Assembly: GCF_019311235.1 (NCBI RefSeq)
Contig: NZ_JAHWDF010000003.1
Location: 204,239-268,238, forward strand
From: Mesonia aestuariivivens
Lineage (GTDB): Bacteria > Bacteroidota > Bacteroidia > Flavobacteriales > Flavobacteriaceae
Reading direction: 5' to 3'
Length of the DNA stretch: 64,000 nucleotides
In this document: piece by piece, positions 47,050 to 56,028 of the stretch
Layout of the letters: each line of letters begins with the position of its first letter
Position numbering within the stretch: the first letter of the stretch is position 1
Made by a program: the position numbers and the translations under genes
Notes under the pieces: model-generated
What the model saw: only the letters and a program-made list of their open reading frames with translations
Databases searched by the model: none
Told to the model about the DNA's origin: nothing

Positions 47050-47167
47050 GCGCAAGGGATTAAGTGATTGTTGGAGCTCTTTTAGTTTTTATTTTCTTGA
47101 GCTTGTCGAAATAAAATAAAAAACTAAAAAGCTACTCACGAAAGCCCGACCCGCTAGGGATGCGCCC
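47050..47167 (+). repeat. Dispersed hairpin element, copy E
   Basis: Left end GCGCAAGGGATTAAGTG, shared TTGGAGCTCTTTTAG, a long stem (CTTTTAGTTTTTATTTT with AAATAAAATAAAAAACTAAAAAG), and right end GAAAGCCCGACCCGCTAGGG followed by ATGCGCCC. The flanks match copy B (28131-28243) but the stem differs in sequence while staying self-complementary. It lies eight bases past the tpiA stop. Confidence 0.88.
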
Positions 47168-47175
47168 TAATTATA

Positions 47176-47931
47176 TTAATATGAATTAGCTATAGCTAAG
47201 AAGTCGTCAGCTTTTAAAGATGCACCACCAATTAAACCACCATCTACATCTTCTTTAGCGAAAATTTCTTTCGCATTAGCTGGTTTTACACTACCGCCGT
47301 AAAGAATAGATACTTTATCTGCGATATCTTGATTAAATTCTTCTGCAATCATTTTTCTGATTTCTGCATGCATTTCTTGTGCTTGCTCTGGTGAAGCGGT
47401 TTCTCCTGTACCAATCGCCCATACTGGCTCGTATGCTAGTACTATATTTTCCCAGGCGTTATTGTCGATATGAAAAAGTCCGTTTTTTAATTGATTTTTT
47501 ACCACCTCAAAATGCTTTTCTGACTTACGGTCTTTAAGTTCTTCACCGAAACAAAAAATCACATTCATTTTATGTTTTAATGCTGTATTAACTTTTTCTA
47601 CCAATAACTCGTCACTCTCGTGAAAGATTGCACGACGCTCGCTGTGGCCTAAAATTACAGTTTCTACGCCTACACTTTTTAACATACTTGGTGAAACTTC
47701 ACCTGTAAACGCTCCGTTTTCACTTTGGTGCATATTTTGAGCCACTACCGTAATAGGAGTCTCTTTAGTTGATTGAAATGCAGGATATAGATTGGTGTAT
47801 GAGGGTGCCACCATAAGCTTCACATCGTTAGGAATACTTTCTGCTTTATTTTTAAGTCCTCCTAAAAGTTCTTCCATTTCTGCTAAGTCGCAGTTCATTT
47901 TCCAATTTCCGGCTACAATTTTCTGTCTCAT
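47176..47931 (-). CDS. tpiA: Triosephosphate isomerase
   Basis: Interconverts dihydroxyacetone phosphate and glyceraldehyde 3-phosphate. The catalytic residues are Lys11 (AGNWKMN), His96 (ILGHSERR) and Glu168 (VLAYEPVWAIGTG). The phosphate-gripping loop and LYGGSVKPAN are also present. It is the last gene of a four-gene leftward cluster (DUF1599, BT_3928, ABC permease, tpiA), 24 bases after the permease. Confidence 0.97.
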   Translation of the reverse strand: MRQKIVAGNWKMNCDLAEMEELLGGLKNKAESIPNDVKLMVAPSYTNLYPAFQSTKETPITVVAQNMHQSENGAFTGEVSPSMLKSVGVETVILGHSERRAIFHESDELLVEKVNTALKHKMNVIFCFGEELKDRKSEKHFEVVKNQLKNGLFHIDNNAWENIVLAYEPVWAIGTGETASPEQAQEMHAEIRKMIAEEFNQDIADKVSILYGGSVKPANAKEIFAKEDVDGGLIGGASLKADDFLAIANSY

Positions 47932-47955
47932 TATTGTGTTTGTTATGATTTGTTT

Positions 47956-49032
47956 TTAAGTATTGGTGATTTTCGGATCTAACCAACCGTAAATTATATC
48001 TACAAAAATATTGATTAATATAAACATAAGCGCAATAATTAATACTGCTCCCATAATTATAGGTAAATCTAATGTATTTAGGGCATCTACAATTTCTTTT
48101 CCTAGACCATTCCACCCAAAAATATACTCTACAAAAACCGCTCCTGCCAACATTGAGGCAAACCAACCCGAAATGGCAGTAACTACAGGATTTAATGCAT
48201 TTTTAAGTGCATGTTTTTTTATAATTTGTGCAGATGAAAGTCCTTTGGCTCTTGCCGTTCTAATGTAATCTTGTTGCAAAACCTCTAAAAGTGAATTTCG
48301 CATCAATTGTATTACAACAGCTAAAGGTCTTATGCCTAATACCAAGGCTGGTAAAATTAAGTTTTTTAGCTGAAGTTTATTTTCTTCGCCAAAATCATCT
48401 AACTCATATAAGCTTCCGGTCATATTTAAATTGGTGTAGTTATGCAACACATAACCAAACAACCAAGCAAAAAGAATGGCACTAAAAAACGAAGGTACAC
48501 TCATACCAAGCGTACTCAATACCTGAATGCTTTTATCTAATACTGAATCTTTATTTAATGCTGAAATGATTCCTAAAAAAACACCTATTAGCAAAGCAAT
48601 CAAAATTGCTGAAACTGCTAAAACAAACGTATTAGGCAAAGTTTCTGCAATAACACTCGATACTTTTTGTCCGTTTCGCTGAAATGATTCTCTTAAGTAT
48701 GGTGTTTTTAGAGCAACTTGAGTTTCACCTAATGTGAATAACGAAATTGCATTATATTTTTCTTCAGCTAAATAAGTATAATCTTCTTTATTTTTAGAAT
48801 GAAAAGAAAGTATTGATAAATCATTTAAATAATAAAAATATTGTGTAGTCAACGATTGATCGAAACCATATTTTGCTCTCACCGCTTTTAATTGTTCTTC
48901 ACTTTCATTTTGCCCCAGCATCATTTGAGCGGGATCGCCAGGTAACACATTAAAAAGAAAAAATATAACGGTGGTTACGCCAAATAACGTAAGTAACGCG
49001 TAACCAATTTTATGGATGATATAGTTGAACAA
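47956..49032 (-). CDS. ABC transporter permease, DppB/OppB type
   Basis: A 358-residue permease with about six transmembrane helices. The N-terminal LLTLFGVTTVIFFLFNVLPGDPAQMMLG is characteristic of the oligopeptide/dipeptide permease family, and the coupling EAA-like loop appears as DYIRTARAKGLSSAQIIKKHALKNAL. A periplasmic insert of about 60 residues follows the first helix. No partner permease, ATPase or binding protein lies nearby. It is separated from the upstream BT_3928 gene by one base. Confidence 0.87.
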   Translation of the reverse strand: MFNYIIHKIGYALLTLFGVTTVIFFLFNVLPGDPAQMMLGQNESEEQLKAVRAKYGFDQSLTTQYFYYLNDLSILSFHSKNKEDYTYLAEEKYNAISLFTLGETQVALKTPYLRESFQRNGQKVSSVIAETLPNTFVLAVSAILIALLIGVFLGIISALNKDSVLDKSIQVLSTLGMSVPSFFSAILFAWLFGYVLHNYTNLNMTGSLYELDDFGEENKLQLKNLILPALVLGIRPLAVVIQLMRNSLLEVLQQDYIRTARAKGLSSAQIIKKHALKNALNPVVTAISGWFASMLAGAVFVEYIFGWNGLGKEIVDALNTLDLPIIMGAVLIIALMFILINIFVDIIYGWLDPKITNT

Positions 49033-49033
49033 A

Positions 49034-50002
49034 CTATTTTAATTCTAAATCGTTAGCATCGTTATAATGCACTTTTTGCATGATGACACCATTCTCTATG
49101 GTCACTAATCCAGGATTAGAACGTACAATGGTTTTTATAGCAGTTTCGTCGGTAAAGTAAAATGGAAAATTAAATCCGTAAGTTTCTTTTACTTTATTGG
49201 TTTCGGTTGATCCTGAAGCCGACAATCCGACCACATGATAACCTTTTTCTTCTGCATCTTTTACAGCGGACTTTATTTTTGACCAACCTTGATTTTCAGA
49301 TTTTGAAAGGTTGTAAGCTACTACCAATAATACTTTTTCTTCATTTAAAATTTCTTCGGTATCATCCCCTTCTCGATTATAGAAACCAAAATCATGAATT
49401 GGCGGAATCACTTCTCCCTCTTTTGGCTGCATTCCTTCTCTAATTACCGTTCCTTCTTTATAAGCTCTAAAGTCGATACTTGGCAAATGCATTAACACGT
49501 GATAGCTAAAACCTAAACAACCAATAAATACTAAAAAGACAATCCATTTATTAGCAGATGCTGGTTGAAATAAAGGTTGAAAATATTTTCCTTTTATAAA
49601 TATAACTAAGATAAGAAAAAGTAGAACTACATCTTTCCAAAACGACTCCCAAGGTGTTAATGGCAAGGCATCACCAAAGCAACCACAATCGGTAACTTTA
49701 TTAAAGTATGCTGAATAAAATGTAAGAAAGGTGAAAAAAACAATCATGAGTAACAAACTCCACATCGTAAATTTTTTGCGATAGCCTAAAATAAGCATCA
49801 CTCCCAATAGCAACTCATAAATCACCACAAAAACAGCAATCGCCAAAGCAAAAGGCTGTAAAAATGGTAAGTTTAAAACATCTTCTCCAAAATATTCTTG
49901 CAGTTTGTATGAAAACCCAACCGGGTCATTCATCTTAATAAAACCACTAATAATAAAAAATATTCCGACAAATATCCTGGCAATTCCTACGATTACTTTC
50001 AT
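49034..50002 (-). CDS. BT_3928 family protein (DoxX/MauE-like with thioredoxin-like domain)
   Basis: A 322-residue membrane protein. The N-terminal part is a DoxX/MauE-like four-helix bundle with ISGFIKMNDPVGFSYKLQEYFG and the Cys pair CGCFGDALPLT, after which a periplasmic thioredoxin-like domain begins around residue 190 (FYNREGDDTEEIL, YNLSKSENQGW) but lacks a CxxC. The family is conserved in Bacteroidetes and of unknown function; a role in redox or disulfide chemistry is an inference from the DoxX/MauE relation. It lies three bases after the DUF1599 gene and one base before the permease gene. Confidence 0.82.
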   Translation of the reverse strand: MKVIVGIARIFVGIFFIISGFIKMNDPVGFSYKLQEYFGEDVLNLPFLQPFALAIAVFVVIYELLLGVMLILGYRKKFTMWSLLLMIVFFTFLTFYSAYFNKVTDCGCFGDALPLTPWESFWKDVVLLFLILVIFIKGKYFQPLFQPASANKWIVFLVFIGCLGFSYHVLMHLPSIDFRAYKEGTVIREGMQPKEGEVIPPIHDFGFYNREGDDTEEILNEEKVLLVVAYNLSKSENQGWSKIKSAVKDAEEKGYHVVGLSASGSTETNKVKETYGFNFPFYFTDETAIKTIVRSNPGLVTIENGVIMQKVHYNDANDLELK

Positions 50003-50005
50003 AAA

Positions 50006-50548
50006 TTATAAATCTTGTTTTAAAAGTATTAATGCGAAAATTGAATAATTAATCATGTCTTGATAATTAGCATCTATCCCTTCGCTTACTAATGTTTTTC
50101 CTTTATTATCTTCAATTTGTTTTACCCGAAGTAATTTCTGCAGAATTAAATCTGTAAGTGAGCTTACGCGCATATCTCTCCAAGCTTCTCCGTAATCATG
50201 GTTTTTATTTTCCATGAGTTGTTTGGTTTCGGCTACCATAGAATCGTAAAGTTGGGTAGCTTCGTCTTCGGTTAAATCGGGCTGCTCTACCACTCCTTTT
50301 TGAAGTTGAATTAAAGCCATGATCGAGTAATTAATAATACCAATAAATTCTGGCACTTCCCCTTCATCTACTTTACGCTCAGCATTTTCTTGGAGTCCTC
50401 GAATACGCTGAGCTTTTATAAAAATTTGATCGGTAAGTGAAGGCAAACGTAAAATTCGCCAAGCACAACCATAATCTTTCATCTTCTTAAGAAATAAATC
50501 ACGACACTTCTCAATAATCGCATCGTATTGCGTAGAGGTATTTTGCAT
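50006..50548 (-). CDS. DUF1599 protein (nucleotide modification associated domain 1), duplicated
   Basis: A 180-residue protein composed of two copies of the same domain. The first has KKMKDYGCAWRILRLPSLTD and the second NKNHDYGEAWRDMRVSSLTD, each followed by a helix ending YSIMALIQL or YSIFALILL. The domain is DUF1599, also called nucleotide modification associated domain 1, whose biochemical role is not established. It opens the leftward cluster that ends with tpiA and is divergent from folP. Confidence 0.87.
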   Translation of the reverse strand: MQNTSTQYDAIIEKCRDLFLKKMKDYGCAWRILRLPSLTDQIFIKAQRIRGLQENAERKVDEGEVPEFIGIINYSIMALIQLQKGVVEQPDLTEDEATQLYDSMVAETKQLMENKNHDYGEAWRDMRVSSLTDLILQKLLRVKQIEDNKGKTLVSEGIDANYQDMINYSIFALILLKQDL

Positions 50549-50618
50549 AAAAACGCTGTATTTTGCGTAAATTTCGGAGAAAATTTTAAGTTACACCAAA
50601 TTAAATTAAAAATTCTCG

Positions 50619-51443
50619 ATGAACATCAACTGTAAAGGTCAACTTTTAGACCTCAAAACTCCCAAAGTTATGGGAATTTTAAACCTTACCCCCGATTCTT
50701 TTTTTGATGGTGGCGAGTATTTAACAGAAAAAAACATTTTACTTCAAACAGAAAAGATGCTACATGAAGGCGCAACTTTTGTTGATGTAGGCGCTTATAG
50801 TTCTCGACCAGATGCTCAACATATTTCAGAAGAAGAAGAACTAAAACGCATTGTGCCGATTATAAATTTATTGGTAAAAAAATTCCCTGAAATTATCTTA
50901 TCTATAGACACCTTTAGAAGTAAAGTTGCTAAAGAAACCGTTGAAGCTGGAGCCGCTATGATTAACGATATTTCTGGCGGAAGTTTAGATGAAAAAATGT
51001 TTACGACAGTGGCAAAACTTCAAGTTCCATATATTCTTATGCATATGAAGGGAACTCCACAAACGATGAAAACAGAAAATCACTACCAACATATGCTACA
51101 AGAAATTGTACTTTATTTTTCAGAAAAAGTGAAGCAATTAAGAGAATTAAAGGTGAATGATGTTATTATTGATCCTGGTTTTGGTTTTGCTAAGAACACC
51201 CCACAAAATTTTGAATTGATGAATCATTTAAGCTTTCTAAATTCTTTAGACTTACCTATGTTGGTTGGCATTTCAAGAAAGTCTATGATTTACAAAAGCC
51301 TAAATATACAACCTCAAGAAGCTTTAAATGGAACTACTTTTTTAAACACTGTATCTTTATTAGCAGGAGTTAAAATTTTACGGGTTCATGATGTAAAAGA
51401 AGCCGCAGAATGTGTAGAATTATACCAACAACTTAAAAACTAA
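50619..51443 (+). CDS. folP: Dihydropteroate synthase
   Basis: Joins p-aminobenzoate and dihydropterin pyrophosphate in folate synthesis. Signature segments are GILNLTPDSFFDGGEY, DVGAYSSRPDA, ISIDTFRSKVAKE, and DPGFGFAKN near the pterin site. The 274-residue length is normal. It is divergent from the DUF1599 gene and 28 bases upstream of the diadenylate cyclase gene. Confidence 0.95.
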   Translation: MNINCKGQLLDLKTPKVMGILNLTPDSFFDGGEYLTEKNILLQTEKMLHEGATFVDVGAYSSRPDAQHISEEEELKRIVPIINLLVKKFPEIILSIDTFRSKVAKETVEAGAAMINDISGGSLDEKMFTTVAKLQVPYILMHMKGTPQTMKTENHYQHMLQEIVLYFSEKVKQLRELKVNDVIIDPGFGFAKNTPQNFELMNHLSFLNSLDLPMLVGISRKSMIYKSLNIQPQEALNGTTFLNTVSLLAGVKILRVHDVKEAAECVELYQQLKN

Positions 51444-51471
51444 TTTTAGTACATTTACAAAAAAGACACTT

Positions 51472-52257
51472 TTGGAATCACTCGGTTTTTTAGACGTAAG
51501 AATTTTAGATGTCATCGATATTGTGCTAGTCGCGGTGTTGTTATACTACATTTATAAACTTGTTAGGGGCAGTGCTGCTATCAATATATTTATCGGGATT
51601 GTTATTGTTTATTTAGCTTGGAAGCTTACCCAACTTCTGCAAATGGAAATGCTAAGCAGTATTTTAGGGCAGTTTATTGGAGCAGGAATGTTTGCCCTAA
51701 TTGTCGTCTTTCAGCAAGAGATTAGAAAATTTTTGCTCATGGTAGGTTCTACCAATTTTGGAAACAAAAGAAACTTATTAAGGCAATTAAAATTTATGCG
51801 AGACGATGAGCAAGAAGTCTCTACTAATATCAGCGCAATTGTAAAGGCATGCGAAAGCATGGGAAAAACCAACACAGGCGCATTAATTGTAATTAGAAGA
51901 AATACCCAATTAGATTTTATAAAAAGCTCGGGAGATCATATGAATATTGAGCTTAACCAACCTATTATTGAGTCTGTATTTTATAAAAATAGTACGTTAC
52001 ACGATGGCGCTATGGTGATAGAAGAAAACAAAATTACCGCTACACGAGTTATTTTACCAGTGTCTAACGACAGAAGCATCCCGCTAAGGTTTGGACTGAG
52101 ACACCGTGCTGCTGTAGGAATTACAGAAAAAACCGATGCTTTGGCTTTAGTGGTGAGTGAAGAAACAGGACAAACTTCTTATATTAAAAATGGCTCTTTT
52201 GAAATCTTTGATTCGTATAAAGAGTTAGGAGAGAAAATCAATAAAGATCTTAAATAA
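51472..52257 (+). CDS. cdaA: Diadenylate cyclase, CdaA type
   Basis: Makes cyclic di-AMP from two ATP. Three N-terminal membrane helices (about residues 13-30, 37-55 and 70-81) lead to the DAC domain with DGA at 178-180 (STLHDGAMVIE) and RHR at 210-212 (FGLRHRAAVGI). The gene uses TTG as its start; no in-frame ATG exists before the first helix, and residues after the TTG match family N-termini. It is downstream of folP and convergent with an ABC exporter gene. The folP-cdaA adjacency is recurrent in Bacteroidota. Confidence 0.92.
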   Translation: MESLGFLDVRILDVIDIVLVAVLLYYIYKLVRGSAAINIFIGIVIVYLAWKLTQLLQMEMLSSILGQFIGAGMFALIVVFQQEIRKFLLMVGSTNFGNKRNLLRQLKFMRDDEQEVSTNISAIVKACESMGKTNTGALIVIRRNTQLDFIKSSGDHMNIELNQPIIESVFYKNSTLHDGAMVIEENKITATRVILPVSNDRSIPLRFGLRHRAAVGITEKTDALALVVSEETGQTSYIKNGSFEIFDSYKELGEKINKDLK

Positions 52258-52273
52258 AAAGATAATCAAATCA

Positions 52274-54043
52274 TTACCCTTCCTCTTCTTCCTTCATAAA
52301 TTGAACCTCATAAAGATTGCGGTAATAACCATTTTCTTGCTGAAGTAATTGTTGATGATTACCAACTTCTACAATTTCACCCGCATCCATCACAATAATT
52401 TTATCTGCTTTTTTTACAGTTGCTAGACGGTGCGCAATCACGATAGAAGTTCTACCTTTAGTAACTTTATCTGTCGCTTCTTGAATAAGCTGCTCACTAT
52501 AACTATCTACCGAAGAAGTAGCTTCATCTAACACCAAAATACTTGGATTACTCACATAAGCTCTTAAAAACGCTATAAGCTGACGTTGACCTGAAGAAAG
52601 CATTACTCCTCGTTCTTTTACATTATAATAATACCCATTTGGTAAGGTTTCTATAAATTTATGAACACCAATTTGTTTGGCAGCTAAGATCACTTCTTCA
52701 TCTGTAATATTCTTATTATTCAACGTGATGTTACTCATAATGGTGTCTGCAAACAAGAAAACATCTTGCAATACTACCGCAATTTCATTACGTAATGATT
52801 TCAAGGTGAAATCTTTAATATTGATATTATCTACTGAAATGCTTCCACTGTCAATTTCATAAAATCTGCTTAATAAGTTAATAATGGTACTTTTTCCTGC
52901 TCCTGTTGCACCAACTATCGCGATTGTTTCTCCTGCTTCAACCTCAAAAGAAATTCCTTTAAGCACTTCTTCATTTTCAATATAACTAAAGCGAACATCT
53001 TTAAACTGAATTTCACCGACTAAGTTTTTGGCTTCTTTTTTACCATTATTCTCAATGGTAGATTGAGTGTCTAAAATTCCGAATACACGATTTGCCGCTA
53101 CCATTCCCATTTGTAACGTATTAAACTTATCGGCAATTTGACGGAGTGGTCTAAATAGCATTTGCGCTAACTCGATAAACATAATTATTACCCCTAACGA
53201 AAGTGTATTGCTTTCTACGACGCGTAAACCACCAAACCAAACAATAAGACCAATAGTAATAGATGAAGAAATTTCTGCAATAGGGAAAAAGATAGAATTA
53301 TACCAAACAGTTTTTACCCAAGCATTTCTATGCTTATTATTTATATCTTTAAAACGTTGGTATTCGGTTTCTTCTCTTCCAAAAATCTGAACGATTTTCA
53401 TACCAGTAATTCGTTCTTGTACAAAAGAATTGAGGTTCGACACCTGTGTTCTTACTTCTTCAAAAGCAACTTTCATCTTTTTTTGAAAAACTCTTGTTGC
53501 GTACAAAATAAACGGTAAAACTGCCAGAACAAGTAAGGTGAGTTTCCAACTCATAAAAAACATAACACCTAAAACCACTAACATTTTAAGCAAATCACTA
53601 ATAATCATAAACAGTCCTTGACTAAATATGCTGGCAATGGTTTCTATATCACTTACCGCACGGGTCACCAATCTTCCTACCGCTGACTTATCGTAATACT
53701 GTTTTTTAAAATTGAGCATATGCTCAAATAAATTCACACGAATATCTCTTACTACTTGCTGCCCTAACCAGTTAGCAAAAAATATAAAACTGAATTGACA
53801 AACCACTTCTAAAACTAAAGCGCCAACCATTAATGAAATATAAAAAAGTAAGTTTTCGCCATCTTTGGGCACAATACTTTCATCAATGGTTAATTTAGTA
53901 AGGTAAGGTCTTGCGACTGCAAATCCAGAAAGCAGGACTGCAGCTATAGCTACAAAATAAAAAGTTAACTTATATGGTTGGGTGTATTTTATTAACCTTT
54001 TAAATAAATCAAAATCAAATGCATTACCGCTCTTGCCAGCCAT
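52274..54043 (-). CDS. ABC exporter, fused permease-ATPase (MsbA-like)
   Basis: A 589-residue half-transporter. Six transmembrane helices lie in about residues 25-300; the ATPase domain follows with Walker A GATGAGKST at 378-386, Q-loop QDVFLFA, signature LSSGQRQL and Walker B ILVLDEATSS. It is closest to lipid A or multidrug exporters; the substrate is unknown. Its start is four bases after truA, so the two genes are cotranscribed. Confidence 0.92.
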   Translation of the reverse strand: MAGKSGNAFDFDLFKRLIKYTQPYKLTFYFVAIAAVLLSGFAVARPYLTKLTIDESIVPKDGENLLFYISLMVGALVLEVVCQFSFIFFANWLGQQVVRDIRVNLFEHMLNFKKQYYDKSAVGRLVTRAVSDIETIASIFSQGLFMIISDLLKMLVVLGVMFFMSWKLTLLVLAVLPFILYATRVFQKKMKVAFEEVRTQVSNLNSFVQERITGMKIVQIFGREETEYQRFKDINNKHRNAWVKTVWYNSIFFPIAEISSSITIGLIVWFGGLRVVESNTLSLGVIIMFIELAQMLFRPLRQIADKFNTLQMGMVAANRVFGILDTQSTIENNGKKEAKNLVGEIQFKDVRFSYIENEEVLKGISFEVEAGETIAIVGATGAGKSTIINLLSRFYEIDSGSISVDNINIKDFTLKSLRNEIAVVLQDVFLFADTIMSNITLNNKNITDEEVILAAKQIGVHKFIETLPNGYYYNVKERGVMLSSGQRQLIAFLRAYVSNPSILVLDEATSSVDSYSEQLIQEATDKVTKGRTSIVIAHRLATVKKADKIIVMDAGEIVEVGNHQQLLQQENGYYRNLYEVQFMKEEEEG

Positions 54044-54047
54044 ATAC

Positions 54048-54791
54048 TTATATTAAAATGGAATTAGGGTATTCTACTTTAGTTAAAAACAAACCTTTTG
54101 CATCGACAGATTTTCCAGCTTTGCTTCGGTTTCTACTTTCTATAATGGTGTATAAATCTTCAACTTTTAATTTATGTAAACCAATTTCTACGAGCGTTCC
54201 TACAATAGCCCTTACCATATTTCTAAGAAATCTGTCGGCTTTAATGGTAAAAACCAACAAATTATCTTTTTGCTCCCAATTAGCAAAGCTAATAGCGCAA
54301 TTGTACGTAAAAACATCGGTTTTAGACTTTGAAAAACATTTAAAATCTTTATAATTCAATAAGATCTTAGCGGCTTCATTCATACGCTGCAAATCCAATT
54401 CTTTTTTTATGTAATACGAATAAGAATTACTAAACGGGTCTTTAGTTGTACTGATATAGTATTTATATTCTCGTGCAATGGCTGTAAATCTAGCATGTGC
54501 ATCTTCTTTTACTCGATATATTGAATTTACACCAACTTCATCTGGTAATAATGTATTCAGTTTAAATTGAAGTTGCCTTTCGTCTATTTGTTTTTCTAGG
54601 TCTAAATGTGCTATAAGCTGTTTAGCATGAACGCCTGTATCTGTTCTACCAGCACCTACCACTCCTATTTTTTTTTGAAAAGCAACCGCTAGGGCTTTTT
54701 CTAAAGTTTCTTGTACAGAAATAGCGTTGGGTTGTATTTGCCAACCGTGAAAAGCACTACCATCGTAAGCTAAATCTAAAAAATACCTCAA
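54048..54791 (-). CDS. truA: tRNA pseudouridine(38-40) synthase
   Basis: Forms pseudouridine in the anticodon arm of tRNA. The catalytic Asp51 lies in GAGRTDTGVHAKQ; the N-terminal YDGSAFHGWQIQPN and the RNMVRAIVGTLVEIG near the C-terminus are conserved. It has 247 residues, normal length. It is the first gene of a two-gene unit with the ABC exporter and is divergent from a phosphoesterase gene. Confidence 0.96.
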   Translation of the reverse strand: MRYFLDLAYDGSAFHGWQIQPNAISVQETLEKALAVAFQKKIGVVGAGRTDTGVHAKQLIAHLDLEKQIDERQLQFKLNTLLPDEVGVNSIYRVKEDAHARFTAIAREYKYYISTTKDPFSNSYSYYIKKELDLQRMNEAAKILLNYKDFKCFSKSKTDVFTYNCAISFANWEQKDNLLVFTIKADRFLRNMVRAIVGTLVEIGLHKLKVEDLYTIIESRNRSKAGKSVDAKGLFLTKVEYPNSILI

Positions 54792-54862
54792 GGTTTCTTA
54801 TTTTTGCTCGGCAAAGATACTTAAACAAATTTTTCTAAGTCTAAAAACCCTTTTAATTCATT

Positions 54863-55357
54863 TTGAAAAAAATACTTTTACTCAGCGACAACCATAGTTA
54901 TATTGATGATCGAATTTTATCTTACGCAGAAGCAGCCGATGAAGTTTGGCATGCCGGTGATATTGGCGACTTAAGTGTTACCGATGCTTTAACCGAAAAA
55001 GCTCCTATAAGAGGTGTATTTGGAAATATAGATAACCACAAGGCTCGAAAAGAATTTCCGCTGGTAAATCGTTTTTATTGTGAAGAAGTGGAAGTAGTAA
55101 TTACACACATTGGAGGATATCCTGGAAAATACGCTCCTGCAATAAGAGAAGAGATTCAAGAAACCCCTCCTCAATTATTTATTAGCGGTCATTCACATAT
55201 TTTAAAAGTGATGAATGATAAAAAATTAGGATTATTACATATGAATCCTGGTGCTTGTGGCAAACACGGGTTTCATCAAGTACGTACGATGTTACGTTTT
55301 ACTATTGACGGAAAAAAAATTGACAATTTAGAAGTCATTGAATTAGGAAAACGGTAA
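54863..55357 (+). CDS. Metallophosphoesterase, YfcE/MJ0936 type
   Basis: A 164-residue calcineurin-like phosphoesterase. Metal-binding motifs are LLSDNHSY (variant of D-x-H), AGDIGD, GNIDNH and ISGHSHI. The first motif has Asn in place of the usual Gly/Thr after Asp, which is normal in this group. Translation starts at TTG (KKILLLSDN follows); no ATG is available before the first motif. The physiological substrate is unknown. A terminator follows seven bases after the stop. Confidence 0.9.
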   Translation: MKKILLLSDNHSYIDDRILSYAEAADEVWHAGDIGDLSVTDALTEKAPIRGVFGNIDNHKARKEFPLVNRFYCEEVEVVITHIGGYPGKYAPAIREEIQETPPQLFISGHSHILKVMNDKKLGLLHMNPGACGKHGFHQVRTMLRFTIDGKKIDNLEVIELGKR

Positions 55358-55365
55358 AACTAAAA

Positions 55366-55391
55366 AACCCAAAAGACAAAGCTTTTGGGTT
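55366..55391. terminator. Intrinsic terminator
   Basis: AACCCAAAAG (55366-55375), six-base loop, CTTTTGGGTT (55382-55391). It lies between the phosphoesterase gene and the convergent DUF4293 gene. Confidence 0.75.
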
Positions 55392-55422
55392 CTTACGCAC
55401 TAATACTACTAAGATGTTAGGT

Positions 55423-55833
55423 TTATCGTAAACGATCTGCAGATTTTACGAGTGCATCATCCTTTTTAATAGCCTTATTGGCTAATACTAAAAAAACGAT
55501 AGAAAGCACAGGAATTAGCATCCCAATACCCTTCTCAGAAATTTTCATTTCTCCAGGTAACATTAGCGACCAGTAAACAAAAAATCCTAGTAAAATAAAG
55601 TTTAATATTATATTTAAACGCCCCAATACAAATTGAAGCTTTCTATTTTTAAACAAAAATATAGTTACAAATGCCAATAACGCTGATATTCCTAAAAAAG
55701 AAATAACCATTAAATTATCTTCAGCAAAAACATTACTTCCATCTTCTGTTGACCAAATTGGTAAAAACAACGGACAAACAGCAGTGAGCAAAACTACAAT
55801 TAATAAATAAACACTTTGTATTCTTTGAATCAT
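55423..55833 (-). CDS. DUF4293 membrane protein
   Basis: A 136-residue protein with four hydrophobic helices (about residues 5-24, 40-59, 70-89 and 97-114). The opening MIQRIQSVYLLIVVLL is diagnostic of DUF4293, a Bacteroidota family of unknown function. The start was placed at the ATG at 55833; upstream residues in the frame are not conserved. The gene is commonly encoded beside rho in flavobacteria, and here the two are divergent, 195 bases apart. Confidence 0.85.
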   Translation of the reverse strand: MIQRIQSVYLLIVVLLTAVCPLFLPIWSTEDGSNVFAEDNLMVISFLGISALLAFVTIFLFKNRKLQFVLGRLNIILNFILLGFFVYWSLMLPGEMKISEKGIGMLIPVLSIVFLVLANKAIKKDDALVKSADRLR

Positions 55834-56028
55834 AATTTTCTTTACAACTAACAGCAAAAATAAAAGATTCTTTTAGAATAGCACTTTAAAAATTAAAATA
55901 AAGTTGTATAATTGCATATACAATTCGTAACCACTTCAATAAAGGTTACTTACAACTTCAATTTTTTTATTCTTCATAAAAATAGAAATCGAATCTTAAA
56001 AAATAAACTTTTATATATTTTTGAATAA

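Noticed and set aside
56016..56023. TATTTTTG as the rho promoter
   Set aside because: It would place the transcript start at the ATG itself and has no -33 box at the right spacing; not supported enough to list.
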